The notes: generated by a model from the letters alone, not told the origin. 64,000 bases of DNA from Christensenellaceae bacterium (GCA_017523755.1 JAFWWA010000030.1:1-64000), one strand, 5' to 3'; counted from the stretch's first letter, positions 8,736 through 17,661 are shown. Numbers and translations: made by a program.

Positions 8736-8792
8736 ATGGTTTTTATGAGACTTTTTGCCGTGATCTCTTTCAGCGGGTATTTTTATGGATAA
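8736..8792 (+). CDS. Possible 18-residue leader peptide overlapping the SDR start
   Basis: An ATG at 8736 (a second in frame at 8745) opens a short frame reading MVFMRLFAVISFSGYFYG whose stop codon overlaps the ATG of the SDR gene (8785). The SDR gene itself has no clear ribosome binding site, so coupling to this small frame is plausible. There is no independent evidence that it is translated. Confidence 0.3.
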   Translation: MVFMRLFAVISFSGYFYG

Positions 8793-9552
8793 AAGAACAG
8801 TTTTTGTCACAGGTGCCGACAGAGGGCTCGGCCTTGAGATCTGCAGGCAGTTCCTTTCCCGCGGCTTCTTCGTTTTCGCAGGCCGCTATTTCTATAACTG
8901 GACTCTTCTTGATGATCTTAAGAAGGAATATCCCGACGATCTCATAAGCGTATCGCTCGATATCACCGACCCTGAAAGCATCAGCGCTGCCGTAGAGGAA
9001 GTAAAGAAGTATACGGACACCCTCGACATACTGGTCAATAATGCAGGCATCGGTGGAAAATGGGGACCCGGCCCCGGCGACATATTTGACCATGAGCTCG
9101 ATTTCGAGGATATGTTAAGAGTCATAAACGTCAATGCCATAGGGACATTAAGGGTCATGAACGCCTTCATAGATATGATCATCCCCAGCTTCCACAAGCT
9201 CATAGGCATAGTCTCCTCGGAAGCCGGCTCGATCGGCACATGCTGGAGATACGGCGGATTCGGATACTGCATGAGCAAGGCTGCCCTCAATATGGCGGGC
9301 TCCATCGTCCACAACAGGCTCCACAGGGAGTTCAACGGCCAGGTCATGCTCTTCAACCCGGGCGGGATGCCGTCATATCTGGGAGACACGAAGGGCCGCG
9401 ACGACGCCATGAACCTGAGGCCTATGAGAGAGGGCTTCACCGACGCGAAGACTTCCGCGGAGGGCATAGTAAGGCTGCTGCTCGAGCAGGAGCACTTCAA
9501 ATCCGACCATCCTGCATTCCTGCAGTACGGCGGAAACCAGATACCATGGTAA
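8785..9552 (+). CDS. Short-chain dehydrogenase/reductase
   Basis: A 255-residue classical SDR: cofactor motif TGADRGLG (residues 9-16), NNAG block, and the catalytic Ser~144, Tyr161 and Lys165 (YCMSK). It should reduce or oxidise a carbonyl/alcohol with NAD(P)H; the substrate is unknown. It is followed at about 80 bases by four ThuA-like genes, which in other bacteria are linked to sugar or sugar-alcohol oxidation, so a role in sugar derivative metabolism is plausible. Confidence 0.88.
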   Translation: MDKRTVFVTGADRGLGLEICRQFLSRGFFVFAGRYFYNWTLLDDLKKEYPDDLISVSLDITDPESISAAVEEVKKYTDTLDILVNNAGIGGKWGPGPGDIFDHELDFEDMLRVINVNAIGTLRVMNAFIDMIIPSFHKLIGIVSSEAGSIGTCWRYGGFGYCMSKAALNMAGSIVHNRLHREFNGQVMLFNPGGMPSYLGDTKGRDDAMNLRPMREGFTDAKTSAEGIVRLLLEQEHFKSDHPAFLQYGGNQIPW

Positions 9553-9564
9553 AAAAGATATCTT

Positions 9565-9605
9565 ACGGGCGGGGGGGCGGTCCCTGCCCGTTACATGATA
9601 TACTG
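9565..9605 (+). promoter_or_regulatory. Inverted repeat and possible extended -10 before the ThuA genes
   Basis: Arms ACGGGC (9565-9570) and GCCCGT (9586-9591) flank a G-rich loop with no T run, so it is not a standard terminator. It is followed by TGATATACT, which resembles an extended -10 element. It may be an operator or an RNA processing hairpin between the SDR gene and the ThuA genes. Confidence 0.4.
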
Positions 9606-9633
9606 CAAATAATACATTCAAGAGGTTAGCAAC

Positions 9634-10260
9634 ATGAAAAAAGCATTGCTGCTCGGCGACAGAGTTGCTCTGTACCATCCCGTTACGGGTGTAGACGAGG
9701 TCTTAAGAGGCATCTATGACGGTGTCTTCGATATCACCCTAGAAGAGGATTACGGAAAGCTCACGCTCGAGCGTCTAAAACAGTATGACATGGTCATCTC
9801 GTACTGCGACAGGTGGAGAGAGAAGGGAACGAAGACAGCTGCGGCCGCTCTCGTTTCGTATGTAGCCGACGGAGGCAATCTCCTTGCGCTCCATAACGGT
9901 CTCGTGATGGGAAGCAGCTCCTATGAGCTGGCGCTCCTTCTGGGAGCAAGATTCCTGGGGCATCCGTCACAGGTCCTCATAGACTACAGCAAGACTGATG
10001 TCGACCATCAGATCTCTGAGAGGTTCGAGGATTTCAAGACCACAGAGGAATCATATATGTTCGACTTCGACGATTTCACGAAGAAGCAGGTGCTCGTCGA
10101 GTCGAGATACGCCAAAAGCACGATACCCGCGGTATGGTGTCATAAGTACGGCTGGGGCAAGGTCGTATGCGTGGTGCCGGGGCATCAGACGGAATCGTTC
10201 CACGGCCCTGTAAAGAAGATACTTTACAAAGCCGGGCTATGGTTCATCGACAGGATATAG
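9634..10260 (+). CDS. ThuA-like domain protein, paralogue 1
   Basis: A 208-residue single-domain protein of the ThuA-like (class I glutamine amidotransferase-like) fold. Family marks: a Tyr/Asp-rich early strand (LKQYDMVISYCD), the block DGGNLLALHNG with its His, and the late block YGWGKVVCVVPGHQTESF with GH. ThuA proteins are associated with trehalose and related disaccharide use, but biochemical roles are poorly settled. First of four adjacent paralogues on the same strand; ribosome binding site AAGAGGTTAGCAAC. No signal peptide. Confidence 0.82.
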   Translation: MKKALLLGDRVALYHPVTGVDEVLRGIYDGVFDITLEEDYGKLTLERLKQYDMVISYCDRWREKGTKTAAAALVSYVADGGNLLALHNGLVMGSSSYELALLLGARFLGHPSQVLIDYSKTDVDHQISERFEDFKTTEESYMFDFDDFTKKQVLVESRYAKSTIPAVWCHKYGWGKVVCVVPGHQTESFHGPVKKILYKAGLWFIDRI

Positions 10261-10272
10261 GAGGGCATCAGA

Positions 10273-10923
10273 ATGAAGAAGAAACTGTTCCTTTCGGGAG
10301 ATTATACTTTCCCGCTGTTCCATCCTTTAAAGAATGTCGATACCGAGATATTCGACATACTCGGAAATGATTTTGAGTTCGCCCTCAATACAGAGCACTT
10401 CGAATCTCTCGAGGACTATGAGTATGAGAAGTTCGATACGGTCCTTTTATACAACGACCACTGGATAGACAAATCGCCTACGGTGCATCAGCAGGTACAG
10501 TCGCTCATACACTATGTGGTGAACGGCGGAGGACTTCTGGTAGTACACAACTTCGAGCCCGGAGTCGACTATGAGATGGCCCAGATGCTTGGCGGAGCCT
10601 TAAAGAAGACTCTGGTCCCGCAGAACCACAGGCATATCGACTATGTGCCTTCGGGGACAGACCATCCCATCATGAAGGGCGTAGGTCCGTTCTCTCTCGA
10701 GGATGATCTTTTCGACATCCATCACGACCGCCTGACAGAGAAGACCGTGCTCCTGAATGCGAAGATCGAAGAGGACATCGAGGTCCCCATGGCGTGGGCG
10801 ATAGAGTTCGGTATGGGAAGAGTCGTATACATCGCTCCCGGACACGACGTCAGCGCTTTTAAGGATCCTGAATACAGGAAGCTCCTAAGGAACGCCGCGC
10901 TCTGGACGGCAGGCGAGCTGTGA
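10273..10923 (+). CDS. ThuA-like domain protein, paralogue 2
   Basis: A 216-residue protein clearly related to the preceding one. It keeps the conserved blocks NGGGLLVVHNFEPG, SGTDHPIMKGVGPF (the family HPI segment) and FGMGRVVYIAPGHDVSAF. It starts 12 bases after paralogue 1 behind a GGAGGGC site. Cytoplasmic. With paralogue 4 it is the more canonical member of the set. Confidence 0.83.
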   Translation: MKKKLFLSGDYTFPLFHPLKNVDTEIFDILGNDFEFALNTEHFESLEDYEYEKFDTVLLYNDHWIDKSPTVHQQVQSLIHYVVNGGGLLVVHNFEPGVDYEMAQMLGGALKKTLVPQNHRHIDYVPSGTDHPIMKGVGPFSLEDDLFDIHHDRLTEKTVLLNAKIEEDIEVPMAWAIEFGMGRVVYIAPGHDVSAFKDPEYRKLLRNAALWTAGEL

Positions 10924-10945
10924 CCAAAAGGAAGGAGACCCTATA

Positions 10946-11563
10946 ATGAAAAAAGCACTTTTGATCGGAAACAGGGACTGCGCCGGATATATGAGTATAG
11001 CCGCCGCTGAAAAAGCCCTTCCTGAGATCCTTGGATACGCACTTGATACCGTATGCGAAGACGGTTTCTCCTCCATCGCATATGAAGACATAAAGGACTA
11101 CGATCTCATAGTCTTCATGCCCTGCGACTGGAAGGACAGGGACAACCTCGATGCTTCAGTCGAGCTGTTCAGATACATCCTTCACGGAGGGAATATGCTG
11201 ATAGTCGGCAACGGCCTCGATGTCGGAGACCGCCAGGAACTCAAAGTCATCTCCGCGTCGGTATATAAGGGAAGCTCATACTATACGGAGCTCGACATAG
11301 AGCCTACCGATTTGGGAAAGAAACTGTCGGGATGCGATGAGACCGTTACTGTCCGCGACATACCGCATTTCGTAAAGCCTGACGTTTTCAAGACGTCCGA
11401 CCTGCTCTACAGCTTCAGATACGGCAGCGTTTCATATCCCGCCCTCTTCGCGCAGAAGTGGAGCAGGGGAAAGGTAGCCTGCATGGCTCTTGATCTCACA
11501 TCGGAGAGCATATGCGCGCTCGCTCCCGTTTTAAAGGCGGCGGCAGCATATTTCAACAGCTGA
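10946..11563 (+). CDS. ThuA-like paralogue 3, lacking the conserved histidines
   Basis: A 205-residue member of the same tandem set. The fold pattern is kept (IKDYDLIVFMPCD, LHGGNMLIVGNG, KWSRGKVACMALDLTSESI), but the His of the VHN block is replaced (VGNG), the HPI segment is missing and the late GH motif is changed to ALD. It is in frame and has a strong AAGGAGA site, so it seems expressed. It is probably a diverged or non-catalytic subunit rather than a pseudogene. Confidence 0.78.
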   Translation: MKKALLIGNRDCAGYMSIAAAEKALPEILGYALDTVCEDGFSSIAYEDIKDYDLIVFMPCDWKDRDNLDASVELFRYILHGGNMLIVGNGLDVGDRQELKVISASVYKGSSYYTELDIEPTDLGKKLSGCDETVTVRDIPHFVKPDVFKTSDLLYSFRYGSVSYPALFAQKWSRGKVACMALDLTSESICALAPVLKAAAAYFNS

Positions 11564-11576
11564 AAGGAGAGGGACC

Positions 11577-12272
11577 ATGAAGAAAAAAGCTTTTTTATGC
11601 AGCAGCTTCGGACCGGGATTCCACCCGTTCCTTACGGGGACTGACAAGGAGATAACCTCGATCCTCGGCGATACCTATGATTTCGTAAAGATAACCGATG
11701 AGTTTAGGGACATGACGCTCGAGGATATGAGACAGTATGACTGCCTCATGTTCTACTCAGCTCCGTTCTGGGGACTTAAAGGGGACAGCGATTTCATAGC
11801 CAACCTGCTCGAGTACATTGCGACGGGCGGCAGCTTCCTCATAATGCATATAATATCCACAGGTGCGATACCCGAGACCGCCCAGGTGGTAGGAGGAGGC
11901 TTCAGGATGCATCCCCCGTTCAACAGGTTCAGATTCGAGCCGGAGAACAACGGCCATCCGATACTCGAGGGGATAGAGCCCTTCGAGCTCGATGACGAGA
12001 TGCATCAGGTCTATACCGAGGAGGTCCTCAACAGGACGATACTCCTGACTGTCAAGAATGACAACGGAAGGCCTCACGAGACAGGCCCCGTGGCGCATCA
12101 GGATATCTACGGAAAGAACAGCAGGAATAACGTGGAGCTGGCATGGTGCAACGAATTCGGCAAGGGCAGGATAGTTTACGCGTGCCCCGGACACAATGCC
12201 GATGACTACAGGCATCCGATGTTAAGAAAGTTCCTCAGTAACTGCGGCAAGTGGCTCGCAAGAGAGATATAG
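11577..12272 (+). CDS. ThuA-like domain protein, paralogue 4
   Basis: A 231-residue member of the tandem set. It contains GGSFLIMHIISTG, the family block NGHPILEGIEPFELDDEMHQVY and FGKGRIVYACPGHNADDYRHP. It is the closest of the four to textbook ThuA proteins. It follows paralogue 3 by 13 bases behind AAAGGAGAGGG. The final gene of the cluster, ended by a terminator. Confidence 0.85.
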   Translation: MKKKAFLCSSFGPGFHPFLTGTDKEITSILGDTYDFVKITDEFRDMTLEDMRQYDCLMFYSAPFWGLKGDSDFIANLLEYIATGGSFLIMHIISTGAIPETAQVVGGGFRMHPPFNRFRFEPENNGHPILEGIEPFELDDEMHQVYTEEVLNRTILLTVKNDNGRPHETGPVAHQDIYGKNSRNNVELAWCNEFGKGRIVYACPGHNADDYRHPMLRKFLSNCGKWLAREI

Positions 12273-12283
12273 GACGATTTACG

Positions 12284-12309
12284 ACAGCCGGCTCATGCCG
12301 GCTGTTTTA
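12284..12309 (+). terminator. Terminator of the ThuA cluster
   Basis: Perfect nine-base arms ACAGCCGGC/GCCGGCTGT with a TCAT loop followed by TTT. Confidence 0.85.
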
Positions 12310-12335
12310 TGTACCGCCCGAAGATTCGTGTCTCG

Positions 12336-12364
12336 TTGAAAAAATACCGCTTTGGTGTTAAAAT
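12336..12364 (+). promoter_or_regulatory. Promoter of trxB
   Basis: TTGAAA (12336-12341) and TAAAAT (12359-12364) with a 17-base spacer. Confidence 0.7.
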
Positions 12365-12392
12365 CAAACTATTAATATAAAGGAACCTGGGT

Positions 12393-13322
12393 ATGGACGT
12401 AAAAGTATATGATCTTATGATAATAGGCGCGGGACCGGCAGGGCTCACGGCCGCGGTATATGCGAAGAGAGCCGGCCTCGATACCGTGGTATTTGAAAAG
12501 CTGGCTCCGGGCGGGCAGATAGCCAACACTCATCTTCTCGAGAACTATCCCGGATTTCCGGAGGGCATAAGCGGGGCTGACTTCGCAGAGGCCTTAAGGA
12601 AGCAGGCGGTCCGTTTCGGCGCGGAGATAGTGAGCGATGAGATCATTTCATGCGATCTTTCAAAAAGGCCGTTTACCATAAAGGCCTTCGGCGGCGAGTA
12701 TAAGGGAAAGACCGTCATTATTGCCGGAGGCGCGGTACCGAGAAAGCTCGGCATAGAGGGAGAGAGCGATTTCCTGGGGCAGGGAATTTCTTTCTGCGCA
12801 ACATGCGACGGAATGTTCTTTAAGGGCATGGACGTTGCCGTGATAGGCGGAGGAGATACTGCCATAGGGGACGCCATCTACCTTTCGAACCTCTGCAGGA
12901 CCGTATACGTCATACACAGACGAGACGAGTTAAGAGCCGGGAAGCTCATAGCCGAGCAGGCAAGGGCAAAGGACAACATAGTATTCCTGCTCTCGAAGGT
13001 CCCCGAAAAGTTCTTCGGAGGTTTCGATTTCGAAGGGATAGTCCTAAGGGACGTAAAGACGGGAAAGACCGAGGAGCTCGCGGTCCAGGGCTGTTTTGAG
13101 GCGGTGGGCAACATACCGGACACAGCCTATCTTGAGGGGATCGAGCTCGACAGTAACGGCTATATAGCGGCGGGAGAAGACACCCGTACGAGCATAGAAG
13201 GCGTATTCGCAGCAGGCGACATCAGGACAAAGTCATTAAGACAGGTGGTCACTGCCGCGGCTGACGGAGCGGTAGCCGCCACGGAAGCGTACGAATTCAT
13301 AGAAAAGACGAAAAAATGCTGA
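12393..13322 (+). CDS. trxB: Thioredoxin-disulfide reductase
   Basis: A 309-residue two-domain flavoprotein. FAD motif GAGPAG (residues ~11-16), redox pair CATC (residues ~135-138, in [11 protein letters not shown]), NAD(P)H motif GGGDTA and the C-terminal FAD block GVFAAGDIR. Length and motifs match TrxB, which passes electrons from NADPH to thioredoxin in the cytoplasm. Own promoter; glmS follows after 47 bases, possibly on the same transcript. Confidence 0.93.
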   Translation: MDVKVYDLMIIGAGPAGLTAAVYAKRAGLDTVVFEKLAPGGQIANTHLLENYPGFPEGISGADFAEALRKQAVRFGAEIVSDEIISCDLSKRPFTIKAFGGEYKGKTVIIAGGAVPRKLGIEGESDFLGQGISFCATCDGMFFKGMDVAVIGGGDTAIGDAIYLSNLCRTVYVIHRRDELRAGKLIAEQARAKDNIVFLLSKVPEKFFGGFDFEGIVLRDVKTGKTEELAVQGCFEAVGNIPDTAYLEGIELDSNGYIAAGEDTRTSIEGVFAAGDIRTKSLRQVVTAAADGAVAATEAYEFIEKTKKC

Positions 13323-13369
13323 AAAGCGGTTTATTTATAAGACTGAAGTAAGGAGAGACCCGTAGGAAT

Positions 13370-15196
13370 ATGTGTGGAATAGTAGGATACATAGGACCCA
13401 GGAAAGTGATCCCGGTGCTTCTCGGCGGACTTACGAAACTCGAGTACAGGGGATATGACAGCGCAGGTGTCGCATACCTTGATAACGGCAAGATCGAAGT
13501 CATAAAGGAGCAGGGAAAGCTCGATAACCTAAGAGAGAAATGCAGCGGGATAGAGACTGACAATACGCTCGGTATAGGGCATACGAGATGGGCGACGCAC
13601 GGAGCCCCCTCAAAGATCAATTCCCATCCGCACCTTAACGGATCGGGGACCATCGCCCTCGTCCATAACGGTATCATAGAGAACTATGTGGCTCTTAAGG
13701 AATGGCTCATAAAGAAAGGCGTGAAGTTCGTATCCGATACGGATACCGAAGTCGCCGTCCATCTTATAGACCACTTCTATTTCGGGGATCTCGTATCGGC
13801 AGTGAGGCAGGCGATAGAGATGCTCGAAGGCTCCTACGCGTTCGCGGTCATATCGAGCAATGAGCCCGACAGGATAGTTGCGGTAAGGAAGGACAGCCCG
13901 CTCATCATAGGAAAGGCCGACGGCGAAAACATACTCGCGTCCGACATACCGGCTCTCCTCGAGTATACGAGGGACGTATATTTCCTTAATGACAACGAGA
14001 TAGTCGAGATGAAGAAGGACAGCATAGACTTCTTCGATATTTACGGGACAAGGATCAAGAAACAGACGACAAAGATAGAGTGGGACGTGACGCAGGCTGA
14101 AAAAGGCGGCTACGACCACTTCATGCTAAAGGAGATCTACGAGCAGCCCAGAGCCTTAAGGGACACATTCTCACCCAGGCTCAAGAACGGTATCATAGAT
14201 ATCTCCGAGATGGGAATAGACGATGATTTCATAAAGGACCTTAAAAAGATCACGATAGTGGCATGCGGATCGGCTTCGCACGTAGCCCATGTCGGCAAGT
14301 ACGTCATCGAGCGCATAGCTAAGGTGCCGGTGGAGGTTGACATAGCGTCCGAGTTCAGATACAGGCATCCGCTCCTTATAAAGGACCAGCTCGTGATAGT
14401 CATAAGCCAATCAGGTGAGACGGCAGATACCATAGCGGCCTTAAGGGAGGCAAAGTCCCAGGGAGTAAAGGTGGCTGCGGTAGTCAACGTCATAGGCAGC
14501 ACCATAGCAAGGGAAGCCGACGCGGCCTTCTATACCTATGCCGGCATGGAGATCGCGGTGGCTACGACAAAGGCCTACGATACCCAGCTCCTTTCCATGT
14601 ACATGCTCGCCTACGCGATGGCAAGGACCAGGGGGACGATATCGGAAGAGGAATATGACAGGGCCGTAAGAGACCTGAGCCTCCTTCCCGAAAAGGCTGA
14701 GGAGACGCTGAAGCTCAAGGAAGCCGTCCAGAGGATCGCATATGAGAGATTCATGGACGAGGACGTGTTCTTCATAGGAAGGGGAGTCGATTATGCGCTC
14801 TCTATGGAAGCCTCGCTGAAGCTGAAGGAGATATCGTATATCCATTCTGAAGCTTATGCCGCAGGAGAGCTCAAGCACGGCACGATAGCCCTCATAGAGC
14901 CCAATACGCTCGTAGTGGCGATAGCCACGCAGGAGGACCTCATCGACAAGACGCTCTCTAACATAAAGGAAGTGAAGGCGAGAGGCGCCTACGTCGTGTG
15001 CGTGACGACTGAGAAATACAGGGCGAAGTTCGACCAGGGAGTGGACGAGTTCCTTATCCTTCCCGAGATAGCTGACATAGAGGCTCCGATCATAACGGTC
15101 ATACCCATGCAGATGCTCGCTTACTACATCACCTTGAACAAGGGCTTCGATGTAGATAAGCCGAGAAACCTCGCAAAATCGGTGACGGTCGAATAA
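13370..15196 (+). CDS. glmS: Glutamine-fructose-6-phosphate aminotransferase (isomerizing)
   Basis: The 608-residue protein starts MCGIVGYIG, so that the N-terminal Cys after Met removal is the glutaminase nucleophile. It continues with the GHTRWATHG block, two SIS sugar-isomerase domains (ACGSASHVAHVGK, ISQSGETADT, IGRGVDYALSMEASLKLKE) and the conserved C-terminus KPRNLAKSVTVE. It makes glucosamine-6-phosphate for cell-wall precursors. The 47-base leader is too short to hold the glmS ribozyme seen in many Firmicutes. Confidence 0.96.
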   Translation: MCGIVGYIGPRKVIPVLLGGLTKLEYRGYDSAGVAYLDNGKIEVIKEQGKLDNLREKCSGIETDNTLGIGHTRWATHGAPSKINSHPHLNGSGTIALVHNGIIENYVALKEWLIKKGVKFVSDTDTEVAVHLIDHFYFGDLVSAVRQAIEMLEGSYAFAVISSNEPDRIVAVRKDSPLIIGKADGENILASDIPALLEYTRDVYFLNDNEIVEMKKDSIDFFDIYGTRIKKQTTKIEWDVTQAEKGGYDHFMLKEIYEQPRALRDTFSPRLKNGIIDISEMGIDDDFIKDLKKITIVACGSASHVAHVGKYVIERIAKVPVEVDIASEFRYRHPLLIKDQLVIVISQSGETADTIAALREAKSQGVKVAAVVNVIGSTIAREADAAFYTYAGMEIAVATTKAYDTQLLSMYMLAYAMARTRGTISEEEYDRAVRDLSLLPEKAEETLKLKEAVQRIAYERFMDEDVFFIGRGVDYALSMEASLKLKEISYIHSEAYAAGELKHGTIALIEPNTLVVAIATQEDLIDKTLSNIKEVKARGAYVVCVTTEKYRAKFDQGVDEFLILPEIADIEAPIITVIPMQMLAYYITLNKGFDVDKPRNLAKSVTVE

Positions 15197-15211
15197 AGAA
15201 AAAGATCATGA

Positions 15212-15258
15212 AAAAGAAATATCCCGAAGCCTCTTCAGCTCCGGGATATCTTTTTTAT
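15212..15258. terminator. Bidirectional terminator
   Basis: AATATCCCG and CGGGATAT arms flanked by A and T runs lie between convergent glmS and the nitroreductase gene. Confidence 0.8.
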
Positions 15259-15265
15259 TATGACC

Positions 15266-15808
15266 TTATTTTATATCTATGCAGTGGCTCATATCGTAGC
15301 TGTGGGGAGCCTTGTCGGCGGCTTTCCTGCCCACGGCGACAGCCACTCCGTACTCGAGCTCATCGCCCATGCCTATTATCTTCCTCATCCTCGGAGCTTC
15401 GGGCCCCAGCTCGAAAGCGTGCTCCGGCATGCCGAGTATCACGGTATCGAGCCCTATCGACTTCGCGGCCAGGGCTATCGACTGTGAGGCTATCCCGCAG
15501 TCCACGAGCCCGTAATGCGAGCCTCTTGCTATCCCTATCACTATGAGAAGGGGAGCCCCGTAGCAGGTCTTCCTGTAGTTCTCAGGAAGGACTCCTCCGT
15601 TTATGGCTCGTGCCACGCAGCGGTCGACGTCGTCTATCACGTCTTTGTTCGTTATGAAGAAGAAGCGCTGTGCCTGAAGGTTCCTGGCTGTCGGAGACTG
15701 GAGGGCAGCCTCCTTTAAGACAAGTATCTCCTCATCGCTGAGAGCCTCGTCCTTATATGCCCTTATGCTCGATCTTTCCCTTATAGCGTCAAGTACCTGG
15801 TTGTCCAT
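15266..15808 (-). CDS. Nitroreductase family protein
   Basis: A 180-residue FMN-dependent nitroreductase-fold protein: N-terminal RSSIRAYKDE, ALQSPTARNLQAQRF, the central LVDCGIASQSIALAAKSIGLDTVILG segment and C-terminal GVAVAVGRK. Members reduce nitro groups, quinones or flavins with NAD(P)H. Substrate unknown. A single gene convergent with glmS. Confidence 0.88.
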   Translation of the reverse strand: MDNQVLDAIRERSSIRAYKDEALSDEEILVLKEAALQSPTARNLQAQRFFFITNKDVIDDVDRCVARAINGGVLPENYRKTCYGAPLLIVIGIARGSHYGLVDCGIASQSIALAAKSIGLDTVILGMPEHAFELGPEAPRMRKIIGMGDELEYGVAVAVGRKAADKAPHSYDMSHCIDIK

Positions 15809-15886
15809 TGATCAAAATTCCTTTCATGTCTGATACACATATTATACACTGAAGCGCCTTTCCGATAAACATGTTCCCCGCTGCTT

Positions 15887-15915
15887 TTGACTCACAGCCC
15901 CCTGTATGATAAAAT
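15887..15915 (+). promoter_or_regulatory. Promoter of the class II aldolase gene
   Basis: TTGACT (15887-15892) and TAAAAT (15910-15915) with a 17-base spacer. Confidence 0.75.
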
Positions 15916-15962
15916 CCATACGGGAAAATGAGGCCGGAAAACGGCGTTTTGGAGGTTATCCT

Positions 15963-16802
15963 ATGGGTGAACTGGTAAGGAGCATAGATCTTTTAAACGA
16001 CGGAAGAAAACGGGGATACGCTGTGCCCGCATACAACGCGTACGATTATTACAGCATAAGAGCGATTTTAAGGGCAGCGGAGCTGGCGGGAACTCCCGTC
16101 ATACTCATGCATCATTTCAGCTACGGCATAGATCTTGACACCTTTGCCGCCATAGCAAAGGCTCTGGGGAAAAAGGCAAAGGTGCCTTTCTCGATTCATC
16201 TCGACCATAGCCCGACATATGAGGAATGCATACGAGCTATAAAGGCGGGGTTCACATCCCTTATGATAGACGGTTCGCCTCATCCCTTTGATGAGAATGT
16301 CAGGATGACCCGGGACGTCGTAAGAGCCGCCCGTGCCTGCGGGATAGATGTCGAAGGCGAGATAGGACACGTGGGCTTCCACGATGTCGACAGGTCCCTC
16401 TTCACGAGGCCCGAGGAAGCAAAGGAATTTCTTGAGCTCACAGAGGTAGACGCTCTTGCGGTGTCTATAGGCAACAGCCACGGCGTTTATTTCGAGGAGC
16501 CCAGGATAGAGCAGGAGCTCCTAAAGGAACTGAACAGGATATCGACCGTACCGCTCGTGCTCCACGGGACATCGGGGATACCGGACGACCAGCTCATGGA
16601 GGCCGTGAGGAACGGCATAACAAAGACCAATATCGCCACCGAATACCTCATGAAGACGGTAGACGTGGTAAAGGGGCTCATTCTGACCGATAAGGAGCTC
16701 GATACCGCTCCTAAGGTCATGGAAGCGGCAGAGAAGGATGTCTCGGAATTCATAGCAAGGAAGATGCGCCTTCTGAACCCCGACAACGTAAGGATCCTTT
16801 AA
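15963..16802 (+). CDS. Class II fructose-bisphosphate/tagatose-bisphosphate aldolase family protein
   Basis: A 279-residue protein when started at the ATG at 15963 behind GGAGG; an upstream in-frame ATG at 15906 overlaps the promoter. Zn-aldolase motifs are present: SIHLDHSPTYEE (catalytic Asp and first Zn His near 81-82), GEIGHVG, SIGNSHGVY, and LHGTSGIP with a later Zn His. Such enzymes cleave ketose bisphosphates to DHAP and an aldehyde. Length and motifs fit the FbaA/GatY/KbaY group; which sugar is not decided by sequence reading. Confidence 0.88.
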   Translation: MGELVRSIDLLNDGRKRGYAVPAYNAYDYYSIRAILRAAELAGTPVILMHHFSYGIDLDTFAAIAKALGKKAKVPFSIHLDHSPTYEECIRAIKAGFTSLMIDGSPHPFDENVRMTRDVVRAARACGIDVEGEIGHVGFHDVDRSLFTRPEEAKEFLELTEVDALAVSIGNSHGVYFEEPRIEQELLKELNRISTVPLVLHGTSGIPDDQLMEAVRNGITKTNIATEYLMKTVDVVKGLILTDKELDTAPKVMEAAEKDVSEFIARKMRLLNPDNVRIL

Positions 16803-16822
16803 TAACCAGATAAGAGCATACA

Positions 16823-16851
16823 AAAAAGGCCGCATGGAAGCGGCCTTTTAA
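16823..16851. terminator. Bidirectional terminator
   Basis: AAAAGGCCGC and GCGGCCTTTT around a six-base loop between convergent genes. Confidence 0.88.
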
Positions 16852-16868
16852 AGTTCGTTTACAGCTTT

Positions 16869-17189
16869 TTACATTCTTTCCTGTTCGCAGTCGAACATGA
16901 ATATCGTAGCTCCGCCGATCTCTACCTGTACGGGAGTCGGGATGAAGTCCATGCTGGCTGTGGGAACGATCGGAACGACGTTGGTGATACGGCGCTTGCA
17001 GTATTCCTTTACAGTCTCCTTCACGTCGTCGACGAGCTCTTCCTCTACGCCGATAAGAAGGGTCGTGTTGCCTCTTCTTAAGAATCCGCCTGTGGTCGAG
17101 AGCCTGGTCACACGGATCTGCTTTTTATTGAGAGCGCCAAGAAGCTTTCCTGCGTCTTCGTCCTGTACTATCACTATCATAAGTTTCAT
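16869..17189 (-). CDS. darA: Cyclic-di-AMP receptor, DarA/PstA family
   Basis: A 106-residue PII-like protein beginning MKLMIVIVQDEDAGKLLGAL, the characteristic start of DarA. The block RLSTTGGFLRRGNTTLLIGVE and the C-terminal GATIFMFDCE are family marks. The start is the ATG at 17189 preceded by AGGAGGTAATTACC; an upstream in-frame start would break the site. DarA trimers bind c-di-AMP and are widespread in Firmicutes; the downstream target is unclear. Confidence 0.93.
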   Translation of the reverse strand: MKLMIVIVQDEDAGKLLGALNKKQIRVTRLSTTGGFLRRGNTTLLIGVEEELVDDVKETVKEYCKRRITNVVPIVPTASMDFIPTPVQVEIGGATIFMFDCEQERM

Positions 17190-17335
17190 GGTAATTACCT
17201 CCTGATTTAACAAAAAGAAATGTAATCAATATAGAAATCGTTTTTTCTGATGCTGTTAGCTAATATTATCATAAGGTGCCCCAAAATGCAAATATTTCTT
17301 CATATGATGCAGGAAAGAGGGCAAAACAGTGCCGG

Positions 17336-17551
17336 TCACTGCTCGGACAGCAGCACGTCGAAGGCCACGTCAACTATCGGCTGGCTGAACTCCGTAAGTA
17401 CGCTGTCAACGAACTCGTCCATGTACTTCTTCCTTATGGTATCCACCTGGTCCGTGGTGAATCCGCTGTTCATCAGGATCTCGCTCATGCGTTCCCCGTT
17501 TCCCGAAAGGCTTATGAGCCTGTTTATAGCTTCAAGTTTCTCTTTCAACAT
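17336..17551 (-). CDS. Small hypothetical protein
   Basis: A 71-residue acidic, helical protein with no signal peptide or membrane segment. A ribosome binding site (AAGGAAA) precedes the ATG and the frame spans a stretch with no competing gene. I do not recognise the family; the FVDSVLTEFSQPIVDVAFDV segment vaguely recalls short DUF2059-like helices. It lies divergently from the SGNH hydrolase gene. Confidence 0.6.
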   Translation of the reverse strand: MLKEKLEAINRLISLSGNGERMSEILMNSGFTTDQVDTIRKKYMDEFVDSVLTEFSQPIVDVAFDVLLSEQ

Positions 17552-17621
17552 GATAGGTTTCCTTATGTTTTTTACATCCAGATTATACCATATATCGCGG
17601 CCTTATTTGAGAGCTATCCGT

Positions 17622-17661
17622 GAAAACATATGTTTACATGAAGGACCGTCTGTCTTATACT
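17622..17661 (+). promoter_or_regulatory. Promoter of the SGNH hydrolase with overlapping palindrome
   Basis: TTTACA (17633-17638) and TATACT (17656-17661) are 17 bases apart. A perfect palindrome AAACATATGTTT (17624-17635) overlaps the -35 box, as expected for a LacI- or TetR-type repressor operator. Confidence 0.65.

Noticed and set aside
13323-13369. Expected glmS ribozyme before glmS
   Set aside because: The space between trxB and glmS is 47 bases, too short for the ribozyme, and its conserved core is absent.
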